From contig NZ_LRDB01000002.1 of the NCBI RefSeq assembly GCF_001592935.1, positions 62,001 to 126,000 of the forward strand: 64,000 nt of DNA, read 5' to 3'. This document shows positions 25,870 to 35,833 of the stretch, piece after piece. The DNA is from Roseivirga echinicomitans. Its GTDB lineage: Bacteria > Bacteroidota > Bacteroidia > Cytophagales > Cyclobacteriaceae. How positions within the stretch are numbered: position 1 is the stretch's first letter; every line of letters begins with the position of its first letter. The notes beneath the pieces were generated by a model. The model ran no database searches and was not told the origin of the DNA. It saw nothing but the letters and a program-made list of their open reading frames with translations. Both the position numbers and the translations under genes were made by a program.

Positions 25870-26011
25870 ATCGCCAAAACCTAACGCTTACTTTTAGAAA
25901 AGGTTTAAATACTATTGGAAAAAGAATGAAAATAGACTTATTCGATAGTATTACTTTTAATATGAAGTATTTCACGATTTGAAAAACCTTTGAGTTTTCA
26001 GGATTGGGCAT

Positions 26012-26045
26012 AAAAAAAGCAGCCCAACCTTTCGGCTGAGCTGCT
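26012..26045 (-). terminator. Terminator after the M1 peptidase gene
   Basis: On the minus strand a 12-bp stem (AGCAGCTCAGCC / GGTTGGGCTGCT) with a GAAA tetraloop is followed by seven T. A very strong terminator. Confidence 0.9.
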
Positions 26046-26068
26046 CATTAATTTCTATTCTCAGTAAA

Positions 26069-27988
26069 CTATTTGTTTGTTGTCAATGAGTTTACCTCCC
26101 ACTTGTTGTTCCCTCTTTCTACATCGGCCATTCTTCCTGAAGGGTCAATTTCGATTGAAGCAATGTCAGACATTGGTCTGTCAATTGAGAAGTCATAAGT
26201 AGGGTTTACCCAAGCCCAGTCAGGGTGTACAATTCTTTTATCTTGAGTTTCGGCTGGCTTTTCGCCACGCATCATTCTCAAAGCCATGTAGTGTACTTCT
26301 TTAGAGCCGTCTTTGTAAGTGACAACCACGTCCATTGGCATTGGCATCATGCCTACTTTTTCTAAAGTAACATTGGTTTTGTTGCCTTCTCCGCTTACTT
26401 CTTTCACACCATAATCAATTGATTTTGTAGTGTAAACGAAGTATTCGTTATACCAATCCAACTCCAATCCTGATACTTTTTCGAAAGATCTGATAAGGTC
26501 ATTAGGGTTTGGATGCTTGAATTTCCAATCATCAAAGTAAGCCAACAATGCTTTATTAAGATTTTCTTCACCCATTATGTAACCCATTTGGCTCATCCAA
26601 ACAGCACCTTTACCATAAGCAGAGCTGCTATATGCACCATTCATGTTGAAATGGTCAGAGTGTGTGCTTAAAGGCTCTTCTCTTCCGCTTTTAGATAAAC
26701 CTACATAGCTTCTTTGGCCTGAGTTATTTCCTAGGTTGTCTAAAGTAACTGCTGGTTCAGACTCTCCTCTTGTAACTCTATTAATGTGGCTCGAAATACG
26801 AGTGGAAGCATATGATGCAAACCCTTCATCCATCCATGGGTGAAGCGCCTCATTACTGCCTAATATTCCATGGTACCAATCGTGCATTGCTTCGTGAATG
26901 GTTACACCAATAAGGCTACCTCTTGATCCTGTGATCAATGTAGACATTGGGTATTCCATACCACCATCACCACCTTGAATCACTGAGAATTGCTTGTATG
27001 GGTACTCACCGAAGTTGGCGCTTGCATATTCAAACAACATTTCTGTTTGAGGCATCACTTTATCCCAGTTCTCTTCGTTTTGTCCTTCTTTATGAATGAA
27101 GTGAAGTACCATTCCATTCTTCATGGTTAATTTCTTGTGTACATATTCAGGGTCAGCTGCCCATACGAAATCATGAACATTTGGTGCAAAGAAGTGCCAA
27201 GTAAGTTTACCGTCTTCAATTTTTTGGTTTACAGTTTCACCTTCGTTTTCATAACCGTGACCAATTTCTAAAGGGTTCTGTAAGTAACCAGTACCGCCAA
27301 TTAAGTAGTCTTTGTCAATTTTGATTTTAATATCAAAGCTACCCCAAACACCATAAAACTCACGGCCAATATATTCATCTGCATGCCAGCCTTGGTAATC
27401 ATATTCTGCCATTTTAGGGAACCATTGTGCCATAGAATAACGTACGCCTTCAGCATTGTCACGACCAGTTCTTCTGATTTGAATAGGAACTTGCGCTTCA
27501 AACTCCATGTCAAAATCAACAGTGCTTCCTGGAGCAATCGGTTGGTCAAGTTGAACCTCTAAAACAGTTCCTACCACTTCATACTTTACAGGTTTTCCGT
27601 TTAATTTTAACGACTTGATTTTTTGGTATCCAATCTCGTCTTCTTTCAAATTGAAAATTCTATCTCTTACTCTGCGGTCTGGATCAGCGATGGTTCTAGA
27701 TCTTACGTCCATCATACTTCCAGGTTGGAAAGCATTGAAGTATAGGTGATAGAAGACCTTGTCTAATGCATCAGGAGAATTGTTAGTGTATTTTACATTT
27801 TGGACTCCCTGATACCTGTTGGTATTCACGTCCATATCAATTTCCATTTTGTATTCAATGGCTTGTTGCCATCGGTCATTGTCAGGCTTTGTTGCCCCTG
27901 TTCCAGTTCCGTTTCCTTGAGAACAGGCCTGTAAACTAAGCATTAGCAAGGCCATGGAAAGGAAGTAATTTCCAAATTTTTTCGTCAT
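26069..27988 (-). CDS. M1-family metallopeptidase lipoprotein
   Basis: 639 aa. Lipobox LSLQAC places the mature N-terminus on a lipid anchor. The catalytic zinc motif is HEAMH (His365-His369), with the third ligand Glu in WMDEGFAS, and the substrate-loop GGMEYP replaces the common GAMEN. The N-terminal domain is the M1 beta-saddle. This is a periplasmic or surface aminopeptidase, probably for peptide nutrition. Monocistronic, with its own terminator. Confidence 0.9.
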   Translation of the reverse strand: MTKKFGNYFLSMALLMLSLQACSQGNGTGTGATKPDNDRWQQAIEYKMEIDMDVNTNRYQGVQNVKYTNNSPDALDKVFYHLYFNAFQPGSMMDVRSRTIADPDRRVRDRIFNLKEDEIGYQKIKSLKLNGKPVKYEVVGTVLEVQLDQPIAPGSTVDFDMEFEAQVPIQIRRTGRDNAEGVRYSMAQWFPKMAEYDYQGWHADEYIGREFYGVWGSFDIKIKIDKDYLIGGTGYLQNPLEIGHGYENEGETVNQKIEDGKLTWHFFAPNVHDFVWAADPEYVHKKLTMKNGMVLHFIHKEGQNEENWDKVMPQTEMLFEYASANFGEYPYKQFSVIQGGDGGMEYPMSTLITGSRGSLIGVTIHEAMHDWYHGILGSNEALHPWMDEGFASYASTRISSHINRVTRGESEPAVTLDNLGNNSGQRSYVGLSKSGREEPLSTHSDHFNMNGAYSSSAYGKGAVWMSQMGYIMGEENLNKALLAYFDDWKFKHPNPNDLIRSFEKVSGLELDWYNEYFVYTTKSIDYGVKEVSGEGNKTNVTLEKVGMMPMPMDVVVTYKDGSKEVHYMALRMMRGEKPAETQDKRIVHPDWAWVNPTYDFSIDRPMSDIASIEIDPSGRMADVERGNNKWEVNSLTTNK

Positions 27989-28139
27989 CGTCTTTTAAGT
28001 TTAAAGATGTAAAGTATTAAACGGATGGCAGCAGTCCAAAACAATATTTTCGAGTGGTAGGGATTTAATGGTTTAGATACACGGAGGGTTGGAGAATTGA
28101 GTGATAATATTTACCGCCATAGTCTGAGTTCAGGCAGGC

Positions 28140-30224
28140 TCAATTCAATTTATAACGCACTTGAAATTTTAATTCTGTGCGTTTATTTCCTGAAATGGTT
28201 TCAAGTCCTGTCCCAATTTCATCACGGTCATAATAAGTTGTTTTGGCTATTCTTGCCCAAAGGTCCATTTCACGAAATACCTTATACTGTATTAATAGGT
28301 AGTTTCGAATTCCTTTACCACTGTATGCTGGAATAGAAAAGGCATAGAGCACATCGCGTTCATAAGCATATTGTTTGTTTTGACTCCCCTCTGTGTCGAA
28401 TAGTGCCATTCGACTACTGAAGACCCAATCACCATTTTTATAAACGGCATCTTGAATAAAAGCATAACCTTTGGTTTTTTCATCTATCAAATGATATTCG
28501 CTGAATTGTACCCTCGATTTGAAATTAAACCGAATGCCAGAAGCATATTCCCAGTTAATGAGATATTGATCTTTACGGCCTGGTACAACGATGTTGTTAT
28601 TTGAGGTTTCGATGCTGACATTGGTGTCTTTTAGCTCTCTTCTAAACTGACCGTATAACTTTATACGGCTACCTGGATTGTAGTTCAGTCGGAATAAATA
28701 ATCATGTCCGTTGGAAGGCGTATCAACTCCAAACCGTAACCAAGGAAAATGATAAGTGTCATAGTAAGCCGTAAGGTAGAATTTTCTATTCAGGGTGTAC
28801 TTGAGGCCCCAATAGACTCCCTTTTCATTGATGTTACGACTTCCTTCAGCAAAGGAAGTGCCCCGGAAAGTATGAAAATTCATTTGATAGGAGCGAAGCA
28901 CCATGGCGAATTCTACACGCGGGGTTAAGCGGGTTGTAAAACCTCCAACAGCACCCAAACCACCACTTTTGGAAACCGCGCTTTCTCCAAAAAGTAAGAA
29001 ATGTTGCCATTGATATTTTCCGTATATACCCATGTTAAAATTGGATTGGCCTCTAAATTCAAACTTATTGTAAGGTTGATTGCTCCTGAGAATTGGGACA
29101 GAAAAGTGATGAGCATTAACTATAGAACCTAATTCGGTTTGGTCATTTGGTCTAAAGTTGAGATTCATTCCGATAATAGTTTCTGCCACCTGCTTTTTAT
29201 TGGCCAGTTCCGTTGGTGTACGGTGCATTCCTGTAAGCTGCAAGGAAGAGGTATAGGACACAAAACCTTCATCATTCGCACCTGTCTGAATATTTGCATC
29301 CTGATTTAAATGAGAGGCAAATGTGGTAGCAGTGAGCTTCTTGTGCAATGAATAACTTGCGGCAACACCTCTTAAAAAGCCACCTTCTAGTACCGAAGTA
29401 TAAGGTTTAATGCCTAGGGTTACTCTATTGGCTGTGTTCACGGTTTCGGAACCCTTACCTACGCCAAAGCCAGCCCCAAAGAGTAAGCCTTGCCCAAATT
29501 GCAATTGATAATCTCCAATAATGAGCTTTTGCCATTTGCCCTGATTTTCGAGCATGAAATGAGCGGACCAAAAATCGTTGAAATAGGTTTTGCTTTTTGG
29601 ATTCCAATGAAACTGTTCGCCAGCATCTTTTTCTGTAGTGAAGCCAATACTGAAATCATTTGGCTTGGAAACTCTATAACGAAGGTAGAATTTGTTGGCA
29701 GTTCCTGCATAACGTGAGTCGTCTGGTGATTTCTTTGGGCTATTGCCCTTTTTCTGGTTCAAAATTCGTTCGTAACGAGAAATAAAATAGTTGTTCCGTT
29801 CTTCTAGAATTCTTTGCAATAGGGGCCTTTCGTCCGTCAATGCATCCTTGGAGTTTACGGAAACAAAGGGCTTTAAGTGTTCAATAGTGGTGTAATCAAA
29901 ACCCTCAATTACCTGAAGTTCATAGAGTGTAATTAGCTTTCCTTTTTGCTCAATGTAGTTCTGCAAGTTTTGAATCTGTGTGCTAGAAAGAATATATAAA
30001 CTTTGAAGCGCATATGTGTTGGCGGTGTTGAGGTTTAGCGGATTTTGATAGAGCGTGAAAAGAGACTCATAGAGGTCCTCATAATTAATGTCTTCGGCTT
30101 GAAGGTTGAAAAGGTCTTCAATAAATGACTCTAGGTCAAACTGTTCTTCTTTTTGTGCTAGTAGCTTTTCTTCACAAAGGAGTAAAGCTGTAATCGTCAC
30201 TATGAGTAACCGCGCACATTTCAT
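28140..30224 (-). CDS. Exported helix-hairpin-helix protein with C-terminal beta-barrel
   Basis: 694 aa. A signal peptide (1-24) is followed by tandem helix-hairpin-helix motifs (about 45-125): NPLNLNTANTYALQSLYIL and the EQKGKLITLYELQVIEGF repeat, as in ComEA-type proteins. From about residue 145 the sequence alternates beta-strands (residues such as YFISRYERIL, FYLRYRVSKP) to the aromatic C-terminus FQVRYKLN, typical of an outer-membrane barrel. Its ATG overlaps the stop of the PorV-like gene (TAATG). The function is unknown; a DNA- or surface-related role is speculation. Confidence 0.7.
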   Translation of the reverse strand: MKCARLLIVTITALLLCEEKLLAQKEEQFDLESFIEDLFNLQAEDINYEDLYESLFTLYQNPLNLNTANTYALQSLYILSSTQIQNLQNYIEQKGKLITLYELQVIEGFDYTTIEHLKPFVSVNSKDALTDERPLLQRILEERNNYFISRYERILNQKKGNSPKKSPDDSRYAGTANKFYLRYRVSKPNDFSIGFTTEKDAGEQFHWNPKSKTYFNDFWSAHFMLENQGKWQKLIIGDYQLQFGQGLLFGAGFGVGKGSETVNTANRVTLGIKPYTSVLEGGFLRGVAASYSLHKKLTATTFASHLNQDANIQTGANDEGFVSYTSSLQLTGMHRTPTELANKKQVAETIIGMNLNFRPNDQTELGSIVNAHHFSVPILRSNQPYNKFEFRGQSNFNMGIYGKYQWQHFLLFGESAVSKSGGLGAVGGFTTRLTPRVEFAMVLRSYQMNFHTFRGTSFAEGSRNINEKGVYWGLKYTLNRKFYLTAYYDTYHFPWLRFGVDTPSNGHDYLFRLNYNPGSRIKLYGQFRRELKDTNVSIETSNNNIVVPGRKDQYLINWEYASGIRFNFKSRVQFSEYHLIDEKTKGYAFIQDAVYKNGDWVFSSRMALFDTEGSQNKQYAYERDVLYAFSIPAYSGKGIRNYLLIQYKVFREMDLWARIAKTTYYDRDEIGTGLETISGNKRTELKFQVRYKLN

Positions 30225-31039
30225 TACTCATTGATTTGGAAGGTTAATCCGAAGTTGTGCGTGTGTCCTAATTTTCTGTCAATTCGAATTCCATAATCCA
30301 AACCGAAGCGATTGAGCTGCAAACCTCCACCAAAAGAATGAGTGTTGGTTAAGGTAGAAAAACCAGTTCTGACTTTTACTTTTTCTATTGCTTGATATTC
30401 TAAACCTAACTTTAAGTCTGGTTCAAGATCAATATCTTTTTCGCCTTCAATTGCTAGAACTATATCCTCTTTAGGGCTATAAGCCATCCCTAGACTTATT
30501 ACTGTGGGTACTTTCTCTCTGTTATCGGCTGAAATTGAAGACTGGGTAAAGTTATAGATGTGCGCTCCAAATCTAAGCTGGGGAGTGAGGTCCGCCACTA
30601 CTCCAATGTCGGAAAGCAAAGTGCTCTTGCTTCCAAAACCTTCTATATTATATTGTAGGTAGTTCAGTTTAAGTCCCAGTCTAATAATACCGGTCTTTTG
30701 GGCAATTGAAAGGCTTGCCATTTGACTATTGAAAACATCATCACCAAATCTAAAAACTGAAAAGCTAAAACTACCTATGCCTGTGGGCATTGCAACACCG
30801 GCCGAAACTGTATTAAAAGGAATAAAGTCGAAAATGGTTTTGTAGGCAAGAAGGGCGGTCAGTTGTTTTATGTCCGTAACGCCAGCTGGATTATTGAATA
30901 TAGACCAACTATCATGAAATACTGAAGACACACCACCCATACTAAGCGCTCGTGGCCCAATGGGGGCTCGACTGGCTTGCTGGGCGGAAACTTTGAGCGA
31001 AAGATAGAATATGATTAAAATAGCATAAATAATTTTCAC
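30224..31039 (-). CDS. PorV/PorQ-like outer-membrane protein
   Basis: 271 aa from a GTG at 31039, which places a clean signal peptide (MKIIYAILIIFYLSLKVSAQ) at the N-terminus; the frame opens at a TTG (31054). The mature start APIGPRALSMGGVSSVFHDSWSI-type segment, with its GGxS and N-P-AG motif (SIFNNPAG), is the hallmark of PorV/PorQ and FadL-like barrels. PorV-type proteins belong to type IX secretion; whether this one does is unknown. Likely partner of the HHH-barrel protein, with a TAATG junction. Confidence 0.72.
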   Translation of the reverse strand: MKIIYAILIIFYLSLKVSAQQASRAPIGPRALSMGGVSSVFHDSWSIFNNPAGVTDIKQLTALLAYKTIFDFIPFNTVSAGVAMPTGIGSFSFSVFRFGDDVFNSQMASLSIAQKTGIIRLGLKLNYLQYNIEGFGSKSTLLSDIGVVADLTPQLRFGAHIYNFTQSSISADNREKVPTVISLGMAYSPKEDIVLAIEGEKDIDLEPDLKLGLEYQAIEKVKVRTGFSTLTNTHSFGGGLQLNRFGLDYGIRIDRKLGHTHNFGLTFQINE

Positions 31040-31120
31040 AAATTGAAAATACAATATTTTGAATTAATCCTAAAATATTTTTTTACTATTTAAAACAGTC
31101 TAGCCCTGTGCTTTATACTC

Positions 31121-32563
31121 TTAAAGGGCTGATCTAAAATTGACGAAGAACCCGGTTTGCTTCTGTCGGTTTACACTAAATTCAAAACGCACTACAAAGT
31201 CATAGTAAGTGACAATGTCTAACCCAAGGCCTGCACTAAGCATTAATTCTCTATTGTAGAAATTGTTGGTGGTAGAACGAATAGGGTCTCCAGTATAACC
31301 CATATCTACGAATGCCTTAAAGTAAAAAGCATAAGGCATAGTTCTAAATTGATCAATCAGACTTCTTCTACTTAACACTTGAATACCTGAAATAAATTTG
31401 TATTTGAACTCACTTCGGTTCGATACGAATGCATTACTTTCAACCACATAACGTTCATAGCCACGAATGAAATCTGGACGATAACCAAAGCCAGAGCGTA
31501 GCATGTAAGGAATTTCGTCACTGAAATTATAATACCCTTCAAGGCTATTGGCCAAGTATAGCTTACCACCCAAGTCAAAGAAGTTACTCGTGGAGCCACG
31601 TAGTGAGAACATGTTCAGGTCATTAAAAATACCCAAACCATAATTACTGACTTCCCCTCTAAATAAATTGCCAGATAGTGGGTAAGCGAAGTAATCTCGG
31701 TTATCCCATGAGTAAACATAGCTTAGCCTGAAATACTTCTGTAATGCTTCTCCATTTTGAAAGTATTCTGAATTTGCATCAGTAATGAGTTCGCTGACAC
31801 TTGCTCGGCTGAAACCCGCGTCAATTGAGTGTCGACTATAAAATGAAGGGCGATAAGTGAGCGTTCCACTCGAAGAGAAAATTCTTCGGTTAATATCGTC
31901 CGATTGTTCAAATTCGAGTCTGTGTCCATCGGTATTGGTGGCTACTGTTTTGTTATTCGCGAAGCTAGTTCTTAATGTAAGTCCTAAGGTTTGAGCCTTA
32001 TTGATATATGGTCGTTGATATTGTAATTCGTACTGCTTTGTGAAACCAAACTGGGTTCTAAAGATGAGTTTGTCATTTCGTCCTGTTAGGTTAAAATGAT
32101 AAAGTTGAATCCCATAGTTAACCCTTGAGAAATCGCGTTTTTGATTAACCCACCATTCAGTGAAATTTCGATCGGCTAATTTAAAGATGGGAAGGGGGAA
32201 AATGTACCAGCGTTCTTGTAATCGAATTAATATATCCACTTCAGTGTCGGAAGTAAAAAGTGGAACGACTTCTACCGTAATGAACAAGCGAGTGTTAATT
32301 AACTTTTGCTGACTTAGAACAATCGACTGGTTAAATTCTTGAATATCAACTTTGTCACCTTCTATAAAATCGAGCTCTCTGAGAATGATTTCGGCTTTGG
32401 TTTTTTTGTTCCCTGTAATATAGGTTTTACCTATTTTGATATAGCCAGCGCTCAGGCTGTCTGTAAATAGAGTGTTTTGTCCAAAGCCGCGTAGGCTGAG
32501 GACACATAGGAAAGTTAAGATAGCTATCCCCTTCAAACTCTTTTTCAAGGTTATTCCGATCAC
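31121..32563 (-). CDS. BamA/TamA-like outer-membrane protein
   Basis: 480 aa. Signal peptide, then one or two POTRA-type domains (about 35-120; YIKIGKTYITGNKKTKAEIILREL), then a 16-strand barrel ending in FFVNFRSAL. The FIRGYERY motif corresponds to the VRGF/Y signature of the Omp85 substrate loop. It is short for BamA (which has five POTRA), so it is a TamA-like or lipid-transport Omp85 protein. The start is GTG at 32563 with a GTGA overlap with lgt. Confidence 0.85.
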   Translation of the reverse strand: MIGITLKKSLKGIAILTFLCVLSLRGFGQNTLFTDSLSAGYIKIGKTYITGNKKTKAEIILRELDFIEGDKVDIQEFNQSIVLSQQKLINTRLFITVEVVPLFTSDTEVDILIRLQERWYIFPLPIFKLADRNFTEWWVNQKRDFSRVNYGIQLYHFNLTGRNDKLIFRTQFGFTKQYELQYQRPYINKAQTLGLTLRTSFANNKTVATNTDGHRLEFEQSDDINRRIFSSSGTLTYRPSFYSRHSIDAGFSRASVSELITDANSEYFQNGEALQKYFRLSYVYSWDNRDYFAYPLSGNLFRGEVSNYGLGIFNDLNMFSLRGSTSNFFDLGGKLYLANSLEGYYNFSDEIPYMLRSGFGYRPDFIRGYERYVVESNAFVSNRSEFKYKFISGIQVLSRRSLIDQFRTMPYAFYFKAFVDMGYTGDPIRSTTNNFYNRELMLSAGLGLDIVTYYDFVVRFEFSVNRQKQTGFFVNFRSAL

Positions 32564-33699
32564 TCCTTTTCCTTACCGATTACTACGGAGCGGATTAAAA
32601 CAAAGCATCCGATAAGCACTAAAGGAATGCTCAAGATTTGGCCCATATTGTAGGTCATTCCTTCTTCAAACGCCACTTGATTTTCTTTGAAGATTTCATG
32701 GAAGAAACGAAAGCCAAATTGCCAAATCAGGAAGGTTCCGAACAGTAACCCTTCAGGTGTCTTTTCTTTGTATCTGAACCAAAGGCCTAGGAGAATTAAG
32801 AATAAGATGAGGGAAGTGGCAGCTTCATAAAGCTGGGCTGGATGCCTCACAATTCCATAGGTATGGATAGTGGCTGCCCATTGCCTACCATTCGGTGTTA
32901 ACTCATAATTCAAGGGTTTTCCAAGGGGTTCTTGGTAATGCTCGTTTACTGGGTAGCGTGTAAGCATGGGTTTGAATTCTCTTTCTAATTTCGCCCTTAT
33001 TTGTTGTTCAGTGCTGCTTGTTCCTTCAAAAGTCACGTAAATATCTACTGGCACAATACCTGCAGCAAGTTTTTCTGTGCTTAACCCTTTAGAAGCTTCG
33101 GCACGATCAACACCGTTGATGCCATCTTCAAAATACATTTCTGCTACACGCCCAAATACAACACCGTAGTCGCTATCAGTAGGTTTTCCAACAATTTCGG
33201 AATTCACAAAATTACCCATGCGGATGAAAACTGCCGCTAAGGCTATAGTAATTACTATTCGATCGACAATCCAGAGATAACTTTGACCTACCTTTTTCTG
33301 TTTTTTGAACTTGAGTGGAGGAAAGCCACCTGCAGTAATAAAATAATTTCTGTATAAGAAAAGGGCGAGTAAGATTAAAGGAACCGCCCCGTGACTGGCC
33401 AAACCGCCTTCCCAAGTCCTAAAGAACATTAGAGGGTCTGCGAAAAAGCGATCGGGTTCGTAAAATAGCAAATGGCCTAGGCGTGCTCCAATGATAGTAG
33501 CCAATACCATGTACACAGTAAGCGTATCTACATTCAGTGGGTCTTTACCTTCTTTCTTAAAAATATAGACCATGATTTGGTAGCCTATAATAAATCCAAG
33601 CGCAAAAAGTACACTGTACCAAACTGGCGGTTGTATTCCCCTGATGATTTCTTTCATAGGGTCCCAAACGATGTAAGAGAGTATTGTCAAATGGTGCAT
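32560..33699 (-). CDS. lgt: Prolipoprotein diacylglyceryl transferase
   Basis: 379 aa. Family landmarks: ARLGHLLFYEP, the WEGGLASHG motif in place of GGLSFHG, RMGNFVNSEIVG, and RHPAQLYEA. An extra segment (residues about 200-280) lies between the last two; such insertions are common in Bacteroidota Lgt. It attaches diacylglycerol to the lipobox cysteine, which fits the many lipoproteins nearby. Overlaps the BamA-like gene by 4 bp. Confidence 0.93.
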   Translation of the reverse strand: MHHLTILSYIVWDPMKEIIRGIQPPVWYSVLFALGFIIGYQIMVYIFKKEGKDPLNVDTLTVYMVLATIIGARLGHLLFYEPDRFFADPLMFFRTWEGGLASHGAVPLILLALFLYRNYFITAGGFPPLKFKKQKKVGQSYLWIVDRIVITIALAAVFIRMGNFVNSEIVGKPTDSDYGVVFGRVAEMYFEDGINGVDRAEASKGLSTEKLAAGIVPVDIYVTFEGTSSTEQQIRAKLEREFKPMLTRYPVNEHYQEPLGKPLNYELTPNGRQWAATIHTYGIVRHPAQLYEAATSLILFLILLGLWFRYKEKTPEGLLFGTFLIWQFGFRFFHEIFKENQVAFEEGMTYNMGQILSIPLVLIGCFVLIRSVVIGKEKE

Positions 33700-33778
33700 A
33701 GAGCAAAGATATACGAATTAGGAAAAGGTTTTAGTAAGTATAAACCTTAATCTTTGGAAGGGTAGTATAAGTATTAAG

Positions 33779-33817
33779 AAAAAAGTGGCGAGATTAATTA
33801 ATTGAAGCAATCTCACT
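33779..33817 (-). terminator. Terminator after the small Lacal_2735-type gene
   Basis: On the minus strand AGTGAGATT pairs with AATCT-CGC-CACT (3-nt bulge) around a loop of about 13 nt, followed by six T. Part of the arm matches the GAAGCAATCTC core of the repeat at 14.6 kb. Confidence 0.6.
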
Positions 33818-33831
33818 GGCTTTAAAAAAGG

Positions 33832-33993
33832 TTATTTTAAGGTATCAATTTGCTTTAAAATAGCATCCGCTTCTGCGGTTTTTAGATCGCTGGCTCTTCG
33901 GTTGGTGTGTGATAACTTATAAGCTTCATCGATTAGTTTTTTATACTTTGCCTGAAGCTTCTCCTTTTCTGTTTTTCTCGAAAATAATCCCAT
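33832..33993 (-). CDS. Lacal_2735-type small protein
   Basis: 53 aa (too short for a standard 60-codon cutoff). It begins MGLFSRKTEKEKLQAKYKKL and continues with LIDEAYKLSHTNRRASDLKTAEA-type sequence, matching the Lacal_2735 family of short cytoplasmic helical proteins widespread in Bacteroidota. The function is unknown. It is on the minus strand between lgt and the MORN gene, 31 bp downstream of the latter, with a terminator after it. Confidence 0.82.
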   Translation of the reverse strand: MGLFSRKTEKEKLQAKYKKLIDEAYKLSHTNRRASDLKTAEADAILKQIDTLK

Positions 33994-34024
33994 GACTAAA
34001 GTAACAGTAATTGAATGAGAATGT

Positions 34025-35551
34025 TTAGCGACCTACTTCATCAATCAGTTCTCCATTTTCATACATTTCTATTCTGATAAGTTTCCCATTTTTCGCATAG
34101 ATACTCCAACCACCTTCTTTAATGCCATTGATTAATTCACCAACACTTAATTTTCGACCCTTTTCGTCAAAGAATATCCAGTCCCCATTAGGGAGGCCTT
34201 TTTTGTAAGGCCCCTCGGAAAATTTAGTGCCATCAGGATAATAACTGGTTTTTTTGCCTTCTCCATTTATCAATGATCCAGAACTGTGTTTGTCGCCATC
34301 ATCGTCAGTGAATTCAGATACTTTAATAAGTTTACCTTTCTCATAAGTTTCTTCTAACATTGGTGAGCCATCTTCATGGAAGTATCCCCATAATCCATCC
34401 TTTTCACCACCCAAATAACTTCCTATTGAGGAAAGGTTTCCACCTTCGTGGTAAGTAAACCATTGTCCTTGTTGTTTGCCTAATCGGTAATCGCCCTCGG
34501 AGGTGAGTTTGCCTGTCGGACTAAAGCTTTTCCAGTTTCCAACTCTTTGGTCACTTTTGTAGCTGCCGAATTCTGAAATCATGCCGTTCTCATGGTAGTA
34601 TTTCCAAACGCCTTCTTTAAGGCCTAAATTGAATTCTCCAGTTTCGGCAATTACTTTATTATCATAATAAGCGATAAAAGTGCTGTCTATAAATCCAAGG
34701 CGATATCGACTTTCACTGGCAACTTGGCCACTTGGATACCACTCCTTTGATATGCCCACGGGTTTATCGTCAGCGTAAGTGATCTCGCTGGCCTTTCTTC
34801 CTGAATCATGGTAGGTTGTCCAGGTGCCAACTTTCTTACCATTATCATAATATTCCTTAATTGAGGGAGATAACTCACTGAATTCATAATAGAGCCATTC
34901 TCCATTTCTTTCGCCATAAACAAATTGACCTTTTTCTATCACGACAGTGCCATCATATTTAACCCAATTACCATTAAGATAACCGTCTTTATAGTTGGTG
35001 TCAATCATTAATGAGCCATAAGGGTCGTACTGCTCAAATGAGCCATCAAGCTTCCCTTTTTTATATTGACTTCTAATCTGAAGTACACCGTTGTCGTAGT
35101 AGCTATTCCATGTGCCCGTTTTTAGTCCTTCCTCAAAGTCACCTTTTTCATAGGTCTTCCCTGAGCCATAGTAGGAAGACCATGTGCCATTAAGCTTTCC
35201 CTTTGAGTAGTTTGTGATGACTGTCGATTTCCCTTCTTCGTTGAAAAGTACATAGGCCCCATTTAAGGAGCCGTTATCATATTTGAGTCTGGCCCTTTCT
35301 TGTCGGTCAAGAAAGATCATCCAAATACCAGCTTTTTTTCCTTCAACATAGTATCCTCTCTGAAGAAAGCTACTATCAGAATTATACATTGTCCAAAGAC
35401 CATCGCGCTTACCTTCTTTTGTTTTACCTTCTTTCGTCAAGGATGGATCATCGGAAGGGAATATAAGTTCATAGCCTTCCTCTTGGGCAATGCCCGAAAA
35501 ACTTAGAGTAATGAAGAAAAGGCTAGAAAGTATTAATTGATGAAAGCGCAT
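34025..35551 (-). CDS. Exported MORN-repeat (YwqK-like) protein
   Basis: 508 aa from the ATG at 35551, giving a signal peptide (MRFHQLILSSLFFITLSFSG); an earlier frame start at 35587 is less likely. Almost the whole mature protein is about 18-20 MORN-type repeats of about 23 residues (GLWTMYNSDSSFLQRGYYVEG pattern: W-x-x-Y-x-x-x-G-x-x-x-x-x-G). Such proteins are often called toxin-antitoxin YwqK antitoxins by automatic annotation, but the long repeat array suggests a surface scaffold. No partner toxin is adjacent. Confidence 0.85.
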   Translation of the reverse strand: MRFHQLILSSLFFITLSFSGIAQEEGYELIFPSDDPSLTKEGKTKEGKRDGLWTMYNSDSSFLQRGYYVEGKKAGIWMIFLDRQERARLKYDNGSLNGAYVLFNEEGKSTVITNYSKGKLNGTWSSYYGSGKTYEKGDFEEGLKTGTWNSYYDNGVLQIRSQYKKGKLDGSFEQYDPYGSLMIDTNYKDGYLNGNWVKYDGTVVIEKGQFVYGERNGEWLYYEFSELSPSIKEYYDNGKKVGTWTTYHDSGRKASEITYADDKPVGISKEWYPSGQVASESRYRLGFIDSTFIAYYDNKVIAETGEFNLGLKEGVWKYYHENGMISEFGSYKSDQRVGNWKSFSPTGKLTSEGDYRLGKQQGQWFTYHEGGNLSSIGSYLGGEKDGLWGYFHEDGSPMLEETYEKGKLIKVSEFTDDDGDKHSSGSLINGEGKKTSYYPDGTKFSEGPYKKGLPNGDWIFFDEKGRKLSVGELINGIKEGGWSIYAKNGKLIRIEMYENGELIDEVGR

Positions 35552-35833
35552 AGAACGTATATCGGATTGCATGCAATTGAGTTTCATAAAAAATGATTCG
35601 GATCTTCCTTCTCAAATATTACGCCAATAAAGCCCAAATCATTGTGCTATTTGATGTCTTTCAATAAACATTCTAAAGCATTAATTTAATTAGGTAATAG
35701 CAATGCTTAAATTACCCTCATATTGGATGCTCTTAGGCTAATCAGTTAACAGTTAAAGGTGTATTTGGTTCAAAATACTGGAATGTAATTGTTGCTGAAA
35801 AAAAGGCGATGAAAATATAACAATTTACCCGTC

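Noticed and set aside
34025-35551. MORN protein as the antitoxin half of a toxin-antitoxin pair
   Set aside because: No toxin-like gene is adjacent on either side, the protein is exported and it has about 20 repeats, unlike small cytoplasmic antitoxins.
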